From assembly GCF_010111755.1 (NCBI RefSeq), contig NC_088951.1, positions 1 to 64,000 on the forward strand: a stretch of DNA of 64,000 nucleotides, read 5' to 3'. The notes beneath the pieces were generated by a model. The model made no database searches. It was not told the origin of the DNA and saw only the letters and a program-made list of their open reading frames with translations. Source of the stretch: Nakaseomyces glabratus (taxonomy: Eukaryota > Ascomycota > Saccharomycetes > Saccharomycetales > Saccharomycetaceae). The position numbers and the translations under genes were made by a program. Shown here piece by piece: positions 54,801 through 64,000 of this stretch. How positions within the stretch are numbered: position 1 is the stretch's first letter; the number at the start of each line of letters is the position of its first letter.

Positions 54801-55019
54801 ATCATCATGATGCATGTTAATCTGTACAGCTAACGTGAGCGCACCAAAGTACTTGACATTGGTGGAATATGGCCCTGACAATAAGGCACTACCCAGGATC
54901 AACCCATCACCTGATTTCTGTATTCCTTGCAACACTTGTTGGATCTCGTTAAGATCTCTATTGGGTTTTGGAGAATACAACTCCTCAATGAGATTGACTA
55001 CTTCTTCCACAGAACTCAT
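51810..55019 (-). CDS. KAP122: Kap122-like importin beta family karyopherin, 1069 aa
   Basis: Nuclear import receptor. Yeast Kap122 (Pdr6, 1081 aa) carries TFIIA and the Rnr2/Rnr4 pair and affects drug response. The sequence is all-helical HEAT-type from end to end. The N-terminal block (about 8-50) fits the importin-beta N-terminal region (VVNLIEELYSP, YFGALTLAVQINMH). No signal peptide or membrane segment. Orthology is inferred from length, overall sequence feel and its presence in this gene group; individual HEAT repeats were not aligned. In S. cerevisiae it is on the same strand as ATE1 and next to it, whereas here it is inverted and lies between LEU1 and SCL1. Start ATG at 55017-55019. 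Confidence 0.9.
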   Translation of the reverse strand: MSSVEEVVNLIEELYSPKPNRDLNEIQQVLQGIQKSGDGLILGSALLSGPYSTNVKYFGALTLAVQINMHHDDLKKEEFGFTLFRLNLAFLVQYFENVVNDPSALSSYSIVIKKLMSNLSILFVSINNNNPSENDFIASWNNPLNTLINLSIASSQMSTDQKSHWYGTNNNSESDKIILDTINSEVPYNQLIEFISSSPVRNQLSLLFTEILVEDLTKFQTQKHAMNSIHGVVHEHLYISTMALIIFNLSNLDATQLHDNLFNCINAWINYISISRQVSPQGRMDLSELLESLLKVMLQSNENEQYGSAEKVISIFSHIFSNDPLLMNFELRSRLETIFLGVSHGDTNADKSQYQWMLAYMNYLVTNEMYSELKDLSICVCDFLQINTLDLCNKLFTTIQTQDQAASDNTQEYIKVLLQLTNFPLHPVSQESFSLKMVDFWLDLAEGYSNLALESLKPNSQQLSIEIFQQVINIYVPKISLSNKKLFLEMGEDKTVLNEFEDFRNAVADLTQSLWLVLGNENLTNVLIAGVGSTEIASETELFNIETMSYLLEKLLKDINIPESLWVLDVLEAAKFLVANVQTLLRTGLDNSGPLSIDFVRSSTTLMSSLSGFYKENPEQIGGTIEILVQGLEKCAFSTGGANAFTKVESMLVKTISTLCSVCRKELYPYLDNFTSFLHSIMSPDKQSSDFTRRSLTRSIGYIIQGQFENGPDAQGGNIDKLVMMFNNLIEQALGSGLSIQEKQNYIQCVLDCISELGNGLVYPQEMDDPKVIQLLPPYREYWNTDPLGIRAKIMQIIEKVLQNPYFQKSSSLIEASCLILGKSLTLPEEEPYFLRYSMNEIINFVFTHLQTCDIAPALPFFVYLLENLFSCYKATMTSAEFDVIFERVMISNYHQVIVQDPDSLQTCVNFVNSILDTKPGIAVYSQYWSSFILKEFLQLLTHKEKFTIVAVTKFWTKVVNNKKYTREELEITRQQVAAVGAQLTAHVMAGLYHTQRSDLNAYTELIRTLVAKFPIEFKSWLVAVLPQLVDKPQAHEKFINKLFITRGSRAAGNVILTWWLECSGLPGY

Positions 55020-56203
55020 CGAGCCTCTATATTTCCAGATATATTGTATAATAGCCTTTTTGTATTAATGACACCCAGCAAAATATGATTATAAGATATT
55101 CAGAAGTGGCTGTGATAAATAACGCTAACGAAAGAGCAATGACAGTATTGTCAAATGAGAATTCAATCAACACAATATTAATCGGAATAATGTCTACAGA
55201 ACAACAATCATAAGCAATTTAATTGGGTGCGTTTTGACACATTTCTCACCAATTTCTCGATGGCCATCGCAAAGAGCATCTCAAGGTGCAAAATCTCGCG
55301 CTACTTTTATGTTTTTTCAGACATAAATTACGAAATGTCACATGACTAAAATAGTCACTGCAACATTTCTTAAAGAAGGCTCTTGTTGTTTGATACAGTA
55401 TGTTGTGGGTCTACGTGCTAAATAGAATAATTGCTACACACATTTGTTACCGCTGTGCAAATACGTCTTGTATTAAAGTTTATTCTTTGATCATTATGGG
55501 AAAATTTTTGGTATTCTTCTGTAAGTTTTGAATAAAGTTACCAAACATTAAATTTCGAGTACTTCATAATTGGGTGGAGTGGGCGTAAAAAGCAATGTGT
55601 AATGCATTTCATATTCAAAGAAAAGCCACTTCCAAATCCAATAAAAATATACTATATCGTTTTTCTGGCCAACGGAATACTGCAAGACAATGAAAATTAA
55701 TAAGGACTAAAAAAATTGCTATGCCTTTGCCTGGTAACCAACCAACAGAAAGATTGCTTGTTGTAAGAACAAGCGCTTGGTTTGATGGTATTGTATTTCT
55801 TAAAATAATGAAATAAATACATTACAGATCAGATAACTTCTAATCATGTGATCGCTATGTTTGCCATATTTGATACGAAATGGTACTCCTGTTTCATGCC
55901 TATGAACGACAAAGTAAAATCGGCACTTCTTGCCACTTCGAAACGTATAATGGCCAACAAGAGTAATAGCCCATTTACATTGAAGGGCATTGTAATTGTG
56001 CTCCATCGAAAAGTTTAATTACTTGAATATATTGTGCAAGAATTTATTTAATTGTGTGTCACTTATAACAGTAATTAGCAATTGAGTGAGGATCAGTTAT
56101 AAGTTAGGTGATAACGAAAAGAAACTTTTGATAATATAAAGGGTTTGTGTTTTCGTATTTCTCCACTTTTGTCAAAAACAACATTTAAATAGTTTATTAC
56201 ACA
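55020..56203. promoter_or_regulatory. Divergent region KAP122/SCL1
   Basis: 1.18 kb between two start codons. It contains the PACE-like site (55929-55937), TATAAA at 56135-56140 (64-69 bp before the SCL1 ATG), a GTCACATG Cbf1-like octamer (55337-55344) and otherwise AT-rich sequence. A 68-codon minus-strand frame with an ATG (55800-56006) overlaps the SCL1 promoter; I do not count it as a gene. Confidence 0.55.
55929..55937 (-). promoter_or_regulatory. PACE-like Rpn4 site upstream of SCL1
   Basis: Minus-strand AGTGGCAAG matches 7 of 9 positions of the Rpn4 element GGTGGCAAA. It is about 270 bp upstream of the SCL1 start. Proteasome genes in yeasts are controlled by such sites, but the match is imperfect. 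Confidence 0.35.
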
Positions 56204-56968
56204 ATGTCTGGAGGTGCTGCTGCTGCTTCTGCTGCTGGTTATGATAGACATATTACAATTTTCTCACCGGAAGGTCGTCTATACCAAGTTGAATATGCTT
56301 TCAAGGCTACAAATCAGACAAACTTGAACTCGCTAGCAGTTAGAGGAAAAAACTGCAGTGTTATAATCAATCAAAAGAAAGTACCGGACAAATTGCTAGA
56401 CCCTTCCACAGTGTCATACATTTTCAAGATATCGAAAACAATTGGTATGGTCGCCAACGGCCCTATTCCAGATGCTAGAAACGCAGCCGCAAGGGCCAAG
56501 GGTGAAGCAGCTGAGTTTCGTTACAAATATGGTTACGACATGCCTTGCGATGTTTTAGCTAAGAGAATGGCTAACCTTTCACAGATATACACACAAAGAG
56601 CATATATGAGACCCCTAGGAGTCATATTAACTTTTATCTCTGTTGACGAAGAATTAGGCCCTTCCATCTACAAGTGTGATCCAGCTGGTTATTATGTTGG
56701 TTACAAAGCTACTGCTACTGGTCCAAAACAACAGGAGCTAACTACAAGTCTAGAGAACTACTACAAGAAAAAAAATGTTGGCTCTCACTTGGATATGGAA
56801 GAATGGGAGAAAGTCGTTGAATTCGGAATTACACAGATGATTGATTCCCTAGGAACCGAATTTTCCAAAAAGGACCTAGAGATTGGTGTTGCTACCGAGA
56901 ACAAATTCATCATATTGACTCCAGATGAGATCGAAGAAAGATTAGTCGCCATTGCAGAACAAGATTGA
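56204..56968 (+). CDS. SCL1: 20S proteasome alpha-1 subunit Scl1, 254 aa
   Basis: Structural alpha subunit of the 20S proteasome outer ring. It shows the proteasome alpha signature near the N-terminus ([20 protein letters not shown], residues about 13-32) and is nearly collinear with yeast Scl1 (252 aa), including [21 protein letters not shown] and the C-terminal [10 protein letters not shown]. There is no catalytic Thr, as expected for an alpha subunit. Start ATG at 56204 follows an A-rich leader. In S. cerevisiae SCL1 lies next to ERG4 with PDR1 beyond (YGL011C-YGL013C); that trio is kept here in inverted orientation. Confidence 0.98.
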   Translation: MSGGAAAASAAGYDRHITIFSPEGRLYQVEYAFKATNQTNLNSLAVRGKNCSVIINQKKVPDKLLDPSTVSYIFKISKTIGMVANGPIPDARNAAARAKGEAAEFRYKYGYDMPCDVLAKRMANLSQIYTQRAYMRPLGVILTFISVDEELGPSIYKCDPAGYYVGYKATATGPKQQELTTSLENYYKKKNVGSHLDMEEWEKVVEFGITQMIDSLGTEFSKKDLEIGVATENKFIILTPDEIEERLVAIAEQD

Positions 56969-57283
56969 GAATTGCAATACTAGAATATATAGTTTATAGT
57001 CACCTTCATAATAAGATGTTATGTATTACGCAATCCCAAGTTTCATTAGCAACGTAACTCTCAAAATAGCAAAATTCTGTATAGTTCCCATGAACCGTTT
57101 TTCCTTATCGCTTTTCTTTCTTCGGTTGCAGTGAGATTTGAATATTGATTGATCGTTAATCTTTAACAACAATAATATATAAATATACTTTATATAGTTT
57201 ATAAACATGATTATTTCATGACGTGCATATTTTTCATTTAACCATTATGGAAAGGGTTATAATGCATCTTTTCTTTATGGCAT
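56969..57283. terminator. Convergent 3' region SCL1/ERG4
   Basis: 315 bp between two stop codons, AT-rich with TATATA and TATATAAATATAC-like tracts near 57175-57200. No gene seen. Confidence 0.4.
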
Positions 57284-58678
57284 CTAGAAAACGTATGGAA
57301 TGAACAAATATGGACAATGCTTGCAGTATTCAACCCAGTCCTTGCCGTACTTCTTCTCACACTTAGCTTGATCTCTTAGAGCTCTGTGAATCAATACAAC
57401 AAAGAAGAAAATTGGGAAGAACCATGGGAAGAAAGAGTTAAAACCACAAGACATAGCCCAGATCAAAGATTGGGTCCAGTCAGCAGTATAATGAATCTTT
57501 CTGGCATATCTGTACCAACCGTCAATTAGCAAATATGATCCATTGGAAGTGACCATGTACTTTGGATCCTTTAACACTTGGTATGGCAAAAATGGGAAGG
57601 TCTTTCTGACAGTCTTATCGCCAGACATTTGTTTTCTGAAGGAGTTCTTTTGACCATTGGTGGTGTCAAAGAAATAGTAAGCTGTTAGAAGGACCACGTA
57701 TAAAGATAGGTTGTATTGCCATGACCAGTTATATTCAGATGGATTATGGTAGTATAAGTACAAAGTACAGTGGCAGTATGTGTATGGAACACCTGCGATA
57801 TTCCAGAAAATTAACATAAACCCGAATTTTTCGTAAGCCATATCCCAAGTTGGCACGATTAATTCTTCACCCTTAGCACAAGCGTTAGCGTACAGCCAGT
57901 GGGCTAACATGACGACACCTAATTGAGGGGTGACATAGCCATATGTTTCATATTGCTTGAAACAAGCACCTAAAGTGATAAAATATAGAGTAAACCATGG
58001 TAGTCTAACTTCGAAGAACATCTTCAAGTCAAGGATACCCCATCTAGGGTTCAATGGAGCTCCCATAAAGAAATCATAAAGATGGTTACCAGTCATTCTA
58101 TGGTAGTCATGGGTAACAAATAGAGTCCAGATGTAAAGACCAATGGAAAAGGCAAAGCCAGATGCAATGGCACAAGTCATTATTCTTCCAAATCTGTCGA
58201 TAATGGTGTATAACTTAAATACACCAGTAACATGTAGCAAAACAACTAATGCAGTAGAGGTATATAATGTCCACATAGCATTACAGTAGTAAGGTAGTTG
58301 CTTGTTCTTCAAGTGGGTCAATGGTTGACCTTTGGTCCAAACACCTGGCAGAGTGTAATAGAAGAAGATTTGGAAAGCCCAAAAAGTAAAGAAGATAACG
58401 AGATCATACTTTTCTGGGATAGCATTGTCACAGAATATATGGTAAAGTTTGCCGATGAATTGGGCCCAAGTTTCGTTCTGAGCTGGTAACGCAATTCTAC
58501 CACCATAAAATTCAGCACATATCCACATGTAATACATTAACAATGGGAAGCCAATTAGCATACCCAGCACACCTGCTGTGCCACCAAATTCATATTCGAT
58601 TTCCTCAGGTTTCAAGTACTTACCTTGTGGAAGAAATCCGGTCGATTGAGTCTTCTTCTCTTCTTTCGATCCGCTCAT
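57284..58678 (-). CDS. ERG4: Erg4, C-24(28) sterol reductase, 464 aa
   Basis: Last enzyme of ergosterol synthesis: reduces the C24(28) double bond with NADPH in the ER membrane. It is highly similar to yeast Erg4 (473 aa). Seen: about eight hydrophobic segments; the sterol reductase signatures ([19 protein letters not shown] region at about 185-203, and the C-terminal [18 protein letters not shown] and [13 protein letters not shown]). The open frame runs 34 codons further up to a TTG at 58780, but the ATG at 58676-58678 (MSGSKEEKK) is the first ATG in frame and gives a length in line with the family, so it is taken as the start. A TATAAA lies about 110 bp upstream. Next to PDR1 as in S. cerevisiae, though divergent here too. 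Confidence 0.96.
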   Translation of the reverse strand: MSGSKEEKKTQSTGFLPQGKYLKPEEIEYEFGGTAGVLGMLIGFPLLMYYMWICAEFYGGRIALPAQNETWAQFIGKLYHIFCDNAIPEKYDLVIFFTFWAFQIFFYYTLPGVWTKGQPLTHLKNKQLPYYCNAMWTLYTSTALVVLLHVTGVFKLYTIIDRFGRIMTCAIASGFAFSIGLYIWTLFVTHDYHRMTGNHLYDFFMGAPLNPRWGILDLKMFFEVRLPWFTLYFITLGACFKQYETYGYVTPQLGVVMLAHWLYANACAKGEELIVPTWDMAYEKFGFMLIFWNIAGVPYTYCHCTLYLYYHNPSEYNWSWQYNLSLYVVLLTAYYFFDTTNGQKNSFRKQMSGDKTVRKTFPFLPYQVLKDPKYMVTSNGSYLLIDGWYRYARKIHYTADWTQSLIWAMSCGFNSFFPWFFPIFFFVVLIHRALRDQAKCEKKYGKDWVEYCKHCPYLFIPYVF

Positions 58679-58788
58679 TGTTGATCTCAAAAAAAGTGTC
58701 TGTCTTGGTACAAGTCCGCTTTTGATGAATTGACCCAATAATAAATACAAGGATGTTACAATAATGCAAATTAAGTTCAATAGTGGGG

Positions 58789-58794
58789 TTTATA
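58789..58794 (-). promoter_or_regulatory. TATA box of ERG4
   Basis: TATAAA on the minus strand about 110-116 bp upstream of the ERG4 ATG. Confidence 0.5.
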
Positions 58795-60338
58795 TAAGTA
58801 TTAAACCTATCACATTGTCAAGACAAACTACATTGTATATACGTTTATGTTTATCACTGGAGAAGAAAAAAATTGCTAAACGAGCGACCTTCCTCGGATA
58901 CAAAAAAATTCCTTGAACTAATGAAAAATGTAAACACTTTCCCACGTCATTTTCATCAATTTGTCAACATGAATTCAATTGATTGTTACCTTTACTCCAA
59001 GTATTAATAACCTCTCAATCTTAATGCTAGGATTTCCTCCGTGGGGAGAACAAGGGACCTCCTATTGTCACTTTCTCGTGACACATAGTAATACTTTACA
59101 AATCTAGCTTTCAATCTTCGGATATATCGATTGATCACGATGATATATATATAGTTATACTACGGGATTACATTCAACGCATACGCCGAAATTTAATTGT
59201 AATGACTAGTGTAATTCTTGACTTACAGAACAACAAAATCTATACCCCACCGATTATTGTGTTGGTAATGTCTTCATTGTGTAGTTATCTTACTCGATCG
59301 CAAACTCTTCTATCATTTAATTACATCATGTGGTCATAATAGATTTTTTTTTATTCTTTTAGTCTGATATGTTTGTCATAATATATTATTATAGATTGCT
59401 TTTATCCCCATAAACTTTTAGTTATCAAGTTGAATATGGTAAGTCACTCTGGTGCGTTGACTTTTGAATCACCTACTAAGTAAAACATTATAAGCCCGTA
59501 GATTCCTAGGTTTATTTTTTGACCGAGAATAGTTCTTCAAAAGCTTTAGCGATAATTCGGGTGAGTTGACTTAAGTTATGGATCAACCGCTTGGAAAAGC
59601 TCAACTGCTATCTAAGGTAGCGAAGAGGATACAGGCACACAGGCACCTTGGGGAGTCTTAACTAAGCCAACACTAGAATCTAATTCGTTGGGGTACCTGG
59701 TCTAATGCTTGGAAGTATCGATCGCCAAGAAGAGAATAATACTCAGACTCGCCAGCATCCCTTCAAATACCTCAAAAATCTCTCTGTGTGTTTTCACTTC
59801 GGCCCTAGTCGTCCTAGGGGAACAGTGTTTTAGCAGCAGGCGCTAAAGTTACCAAGTTAGGGAAATGGGGTGTCTGTGCGGGAATTTTTCTGGACCCGCA
59901 TTCTCCTTCTCGGCTATCACACTATCTTGTTGTACTCCTTTGCTGTCTGTTGCTCAGTTAGCGGAGTTTGAGCGGAGATAACCGGGGCGATATGCTGTAT
60001 GTCTCTATGTACTGAAAAGAGAAGGAAGGGGAAGTGAGCAGAGACTAAGCATGTAATGATGCGCGGTTTTCCTCTCTGTACTATATTTAGGCTCTTGAGT
60101 AATTACAGGCGGGGGTGATCTTTTGTTGATTGCTAGGTTGCACATCTGTTGGCCCTGCTAGATCTCTAGGCGCTACCACGGTGACCCATGAACAGGTGAA
60201 CATGAATATACATCGAGAAAGAAAGGGCGTAGTGAGTGAACGGCGGCAATTTATTTCCGTTCCACCCGCCCCCCCTTTTTTTTGTCTCTAAATTGTTTGT
60301 TTTTGTGTCAGGGGGAGTTTGGCGGCTAAACTAAAATG

Positions 60339-60346
60339 TATAAATA
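60339..60346 (+). promoter_or_regulatory. Consensus TATA element without a following ORF
   Basis: TATAAATA, a full TATAWAWR match, follows a pyrimidine-rich tract (60260-60285), a typical yeast promoter layout facing right. The next credible coding sequence on this strand is PDR1, 1.86 kb away. It might drive a non-coding RNA or a long PDR1 leader transcript. Confidence 0.4.
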
Positions 60347-61503
60347 GCGCATGGAAAAACTGGTTTCTGGGTTGATATTTGTTCTTTCTTTCCCGTGTCT
60401 CCCAAAATCAGGACTCTTGCAGTGGTGTGCCTACCTTCGTTATTTCTTTGGTTTTTTTGTCGTTGCTTTTTCTGTTTGCGTTTAAAGTGCAATAGTGATT
60501 GGTTTTTATCTTTAGATTTTATTTTTTATGTCCTTATCACTAGGTCTCATTTTCATATAGCAATATTTTTGCTGTTTTTTTTTACTCCAGGCTTTTTACT
60601 AGTGCTATTAGATTTACTACTCATACTGTTGGGAATACTAATGCTAGTATAAGGTCATACCAGAACTTGGTCTCCGCTACAGGTTATAGGATCTACAAAA
60701 AAAATTGTAAAAGAAACAGATCAATTACAACTTCAAAGAAAGCAGGTCTGTTTGCTGTTTTTCTGTGATTTTTTTTTTTCTATTTTATACTGTTTTTATT
60801 GTCAATTGGAAGATGCAACAGAATTTTAACTATCATCGGGTATGATAAAATCAATTTGAAAAATATATATATATGGTGAAACTATGATAAAAATAATGCC
60901 ACAAGCATTATCTAGGTGGCTGGGTGCCGGTAATCTGAGTTTGGATATATATATGCGTTTGATGAAGGCACAATGGTGGGGGTCCGATTTTAAAGATATT
61001 TTCCTTTTTTAGTTTTGTTATTATTTTTTGATATAAGCCGAATAATCATCTGAATCTAAAATTGAAATGAAAGACTTCGTTAGTTCTTTTCCTTTTTCAA
61101 GTGGGTATCTTTACACTACTGAGATGAAAGCAATAATTGTTGATTGTACCCATACAGAAGAAAACTTAGAAAAAATGAAATACTAGTACATTAAGAAAAA
61201 AACAGCAGAAAAAAAAAAAGAAAAGCTGAAGCATTATTATACATCGTAACAAACATTTCCTCATAGATCTAATCTTTTACTTCAGCAATTTCTAGTCTCT
61301 GCAACAAATTACACTAAAAAAATTACAAATCTTGCACGAGTATCATAACGATGCAGTGTCAAGGTCTGAGCATACTGAGGTTATTTTGTTGGCTTGTATT
61401 ATCAGTTTCTTTTCTTTCTTCCTTTTTTGTTTTTTTTTTGTATTTCTTTTGGAGTTGTCCGTTTCCCGCAACCAGACAAAGACCCCAGTATTTGTAGACT
61501 CAT

Positions 61504-61511
61504 TCCACGGA
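61504..61511. promoter_or_regulatory. PDRE 1 upstream of PDR1
   Basis: TCCACGGA, an exact pleiotropic drug response element (TCCRYGGA class), 701 bp upstream of the PDR1 ATG. C. glabrata PDR1 is known to be autoregulated through PDREs in its own promoter. Confidence 0.85.
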
Positions 61512-61647
61512 GCAAAATGTGCTATAAGGATTATTTCTCTGTGCTTCATTTTCTACCTCGTAGATTAGGTTACGTTCAAATTTTAAGTGGCAAAACCATA
61601 TCCTGATCGTCAGTACTACACCTGAGTTGTCCCGATGAGCCTCCTAT

Positions 61648-61655
61648 TCCGTGGA
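61648..61655. promoter_or_regulatory. PDRE 2 upstream of PDR1
   Basis: TCCGTGGA, the reverse complement of PDRE 1, 557 bp upstream of the PDR1 ATG. The two sites in opposite orientation, 144 bp apart, fit positive feedback by Pdr1. Confidence 0.85.
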
Positions 61656-62204
61656 AAGATGGCTTTTCCTATTGATCTAAGTGGATAAGCAGGTATTGCG
61701 TTGATCATTATAATTGTGGGTAAAACTAGGTATTAGGTCCTTCTAATAGTCATCTTTATTGTTGTAAAAATTATTTCGATGGCGTATTCATAGAATCCGA
61801 ACATATATACCAACCAAATGGATTTTAAAGGAAAAAGCAAATACATTAAGGTCTGTTGTAGGAAAAGACCATATTGATTTATCTATTTAGTTGAGTAACA
61901 GAAATCACATATAGTTTTAAATTTTTGGTAATCAAAGACACTTGAAACTATAAAACATTTGGTTGAAGAAGAAGTATTAACTTTGCTTGGAGAAAAGCGT
62001 GCCCACACTTGCTTGGTTTTCAGGATAATAACAAGCATAGAGGCGCTGTTATTACTTAAACAATTTTTAAGTAACACATTCAAACTTCCATTACTTCGTA
62101 CCCCATATCGTATTGCCATTGTGATATGGAATTAGTGTTTTATTCTGCCTTTTTTTTTAGAATATATTGGTAAAGTCATTCTTTAGCTACGTTATTGAGA
62201 GAAT

Positions 62205-64000
62205 ATGCAAACATTAGAAACTACATCAAAATCAAATCCAGGGGAAGTCAAAGCACAGAAGCCTAGTACAAGAAGAACAAAAGTTGGAAAAGCTTGTGAT
62301 AGCTGTAGAAGGAGGAAAATAAAATGTAATGGGCTAAAACCTTGTCCATCTTGTACAATCTATGGCTGTGAATGTACATATACTGATGCAAAATCGACAA
62401 AAAATCTCAAATCAAATGATGCAGGTAAATCAAAACCAACAGGGAGAGTATCAAAGAATAAAGAAACTACTAGAGTCGACAAAGATATTAGGAAATTAGA
62501 GCAGCAGTATGTCCCTATTAATGCTAATATTCATGTTGGTCCCAGGTTCCCCTCCGAGAATATATTGAATGGATATCCACAATGTGGAGCACCACAGAAC
62601 AATGTTGTGGGTAATCCACTAGCGGTTAATACTCAATGCCATAGAGGTCTTTCTGAAACTCCTATGTCCTCAACATTCAAAGAATCTAACTTAAGAGATG
62701 ATCGGCTACTACAGTCATCAGATACAGATGATATGAGGAATGGTGACTCGGAAGAAAGGGACTTGAAAGGGAGTGACAGCGAGAATGTCAAAAGTAAAGA
62801 CAATAAAAGTGATCCTTTGATTATATACAAAGATGATACACATATTGAAAGCACGGTTAATAAACTAACACAGGCAGTTAATGAACTCAAATCACTTCAA
62901 AATGCACCCAGTTCGATAAAATCATCCATTGACGCCATTGAGTTACAACTTAGAAACATTTTAGACAACTGGAAACCAGAGGTAGATTTCGAGAAAGCAA
63001 AGATTAATGAAAGTGCCACCACTAAGTCACTTGAAACAAACTTGCTGAGGAATAAATACACTAATCACGTTCATTTAACAAGATTTAGGATATGGATAGA
63101 TTATAAAAATGCGAACAAAAACAATCATTTTATGGGAGAGTGTGGATTTAGTCTTGCAGAATCTTTTTTTGCTTCTAATCAGCCATTGGTCGATGAATTG
63201 TTTGGGTTGTATTCCCAGGTAGAGGCCTTTTCTTTGCAAGGTCTTGGTTACTGTGTTCACCTTTATGAGCCATATATGAAAACTGAGGAAGCGATAAAAC
63301 TGATGAAAGAGACCTTATATATTATACTACGGTTTATTGATATATGTGTTCACCATATCAATGAAGAGTCGATATCGATTGCCAACCCGTTAGAAACATA
63401 TTTACGAAAAAAACATCTAATGCCTATGACTCCTACACCAAGGTCGTCCTATGGAAGTCCACAAAGTGCTAGTACAAAGAGCTTGGTAAGTAAGATAATA
63501 GAGAGAATACCGCAACCGTTTATTGAGAGTGTAACTAATGTGTCGAGTCTTCAACTATTAGATCTTCGAGATGACGAGTCAAAAATGTTTGGAACATTGC
63601 TGAACATGTGTAAGTCTATAAGGCGAAAATTTGACTCTGTTATGAGCGATTACGATTCCATTGTCACAGAAAAATCCGAAGGCGAACAAAATGATGGTAA
63701 AGTAACTGTAGCTGAGTTCACATCTTTGTGTGAAGCGGAAGAAATGCTCTTAGCATTATGCTATAACTATTATAATCTGACGTTATACAGTTTCTTTGAA
63801 TTTGGGACTAATATTGAATACATGGAACATCTGTTGCTTCTTCTTGAAGAACAGCTTGCTCTCGACGAATACTATGGTTTTGAAAAGGTCTTGAATGTAG
63901 CTGTTGCAAATGCTAAAAAAATGGGTTTCCACCGTTGGGAGTTTTACGTCGGCTATGAAGAGTCGACTGCTGAAAAGAGGCGGCTACTATGGTGGAAGTT
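62205..64000 (+). CDS. PDR1: Pdr1 zinc cluster regulator of drug efflux, 5' part
   Basis: Transcription factor that turns on ABC drug pumps through PDREs; gain-of-function changes in it cause azole resistance in C. glabrata. 598 complete codons are present and the frame runs off the right edge (the full C. glabrata protein is about 1107 aa). Seen: a Zn2Cys6 DNA-binding domain with C31, C34, C41, C47, C50 and C57 and a basic RRRKIK stretch (35-40); an acidic/polar linker (about 160-215); an inhibitory middle region; and the start of the fungal-specific regulatory domain (about 510-598, with EEMLLALCYNYYN and KRRLLWWK). Residues S76, V91, L98, T143 and D243 and the known hot-spot residues L280, S316, R376, H576, Y584 and T588 all carry what I recall as the reference state. 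Start ATG at 62205. Two PDREs lie upstream. Confidence 0.97.
   Translation, partial: MQTLETTSKSNPGEVKAQKPSTRRTKVGKACDSCRRRKIKCNGLKPCPSCTIYGCECTYTDAKSTKNLKSNDAGKSKPTGRVSKNKETTRVDKDIRKLEQQYVPINANIHVGPRFPSENILNGYPQCGAPQNNVVGNPLAVNTQCHRGLSETPMSSTFKESNLRDDRLLQSSDTDDMRNGDSEERDLKGSDSENVKSKDNKSDPLIIYKDDTHIESTVNKLTQAVNELKSLQNAPSSIKSSIDAIELQLRNILDNWKPEVDFEKAKINESATTKSLETNLLRNKYTNHVHLTRFRIWIDYKNANKNNHFMGECGFSLAESFFASNQPLVDELFGLYSQVEAFSLQGLGYCVHLYEPYMKTEEAIKLMKETLYIILRFIDICVHHINEESISIANPLETYLRKKHLMPMTPTPRSSYGSPQSASTKSLVSKIIERIPQPFIESVTNVSSLQLLDLRDDESKMFGTLLNMCKSIRRKFDSVMSDYDSIVTEKSEGEQNDGKVTVAEFTSLCEAEEMLLALCYNYYNLTLYSFFEFGTNIEYMEHLLLLLEEQLALDEYYGFEKVLNVAVANAKKMGFHRWEFYVGYEESTAEKRRLLWWK

Larger units (their letters stand above)
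58679..62204. promoter_or_regulatory. 3.5-kb divergent region ERG4/PDR1
   Basis: An unusually long gap for this gene-dense arm. From the ERG4 side: TATAAA (58789-58794 on minus), AT-rich DNA to about 59450, a GC-richer block (59500-60350) with C/T tracts and a TATAAATA (60339-60346), then T/A-rich DNA with long homopolymers (60760-61240), then two PDREs (61504, 61648) in front of PDR1. An 85-codon hydrophobic frame at 60395-60652 begins with GTG and is not counted. An unannotated RNA gene in the GC-richer block is possible, but I recognise none. Confidence 0.6.

Noticed and set aside
55337..55344. GTCACATG as a centromere CDEI
   Set aside because: No AT-rich CDEII of the right length or CDEIII-like sequence follows; same for the CACGTG site at 43415.
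55800..56006. 68-codon minus-strand ORF with an ATG in the SCL1 promoter
   Set aside because: Short, without recognisable motif, and overlapping the PACE-like site; could only be rescued by ribosome profiling or conservation.
58825..58845. Upc2-type sterol element near TATACG upstream of ERG4
   Set aside because: Only 6 of 7 positions of TCGTATA match on the minus strand, too weak to claim in AT-rich sequence.
60395..60652. 85-codon hydrophobic frame downstream of the TATAAATA element
   Set aside because: It begins with GTG and its composition reflects T-rich DNA; not a credible eukaryotic ORF.
58679..62204. Telomerase RNA or another large ncRNA in the ERG4/PDR1 gap
   Set aside because: No stretch complementary to the 16-bp telomere repeat is present, which excludes the telomerase template; no other RNA family was recognised.

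Overview
The window is a chromosome end of a yeast in the Nakaseomyces group, almost certainly Candida (Nakaseomyces) glabrata. Three signs agree. It opens with about 0.74 kb of the 16-bp telomere repeat of that species, C-rich strand first. It carries a giant PA14-type adhesin gene with SHITT-type megasatellite repeats. It closes in the 5' half of PDR1, whose N-terminal sequence and residue numbering match the C. glabrata azole-resistance regulator. From the ERG4/PDR1 end I take it to be the left arm of chromosome A; that assignment rests on memory of the gene set and not on a search.

Region by region. 1-900 is the telomere and a decayed telomere-like border. 900-3716 is non-coding subtelomere with a cluster of CCCTA(A) motifs (Tbf1-type) and three copies of a 16-bp element. 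3717-19457 is one uninterrupted minus-strand gene of 5246 codons for a GPI-anchored adhesin; 13.6 kb of it is a nearly perfect tandem array of a 309-nt module with an optional 141-nt module. 19458-32684 is a 13-kb AT-rich stretch without a credible gene, holding at most worn relics. From 32.7 kb on the DNA is ordinary gene-dense yeast chromosome.

The core genes are, left to right: an unrecognised 279-aa protein (-), PIB2 (-), STT3 (+), ALK1 (+), GET1 (-), CKB1 (+), JAC1 (-), ATE1 (+), MPO1 (+), LEU1 (-), KAP122 (-), SCL1 (+), ERG4 (-) and PDR1 (+, runs off the window). These are the relatives of S. cerevisiae YGL023C to YGL009C with PUF4 and YGL015C absent from the interval and the right half rearranged and partly inverted. 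They are independent housekeeping genes (N-glycosylation, tail-anchored protein insertion, CK2, Fe-S assembly, N-degron arginylation, leucine synthesis, nuclear import, proteasome, ergosterol) and not an operon. Recognisable control sites are two Leu3 sites upstream of LEU1, two pleiotropic drug response elements upstream of PDR1, a CACGTG palindrome between GET1 and CKB1 and a weak PACE-like site upstream of SCL1.

The most striking things are the adhesin array, which can be read as a string of two module types with only three base differences noticed over 13.6 kb, the Tbf1-type cluster next to the telomere, and an ALK1 haspin-like kinase in which the usual catalytic residues look replaced.
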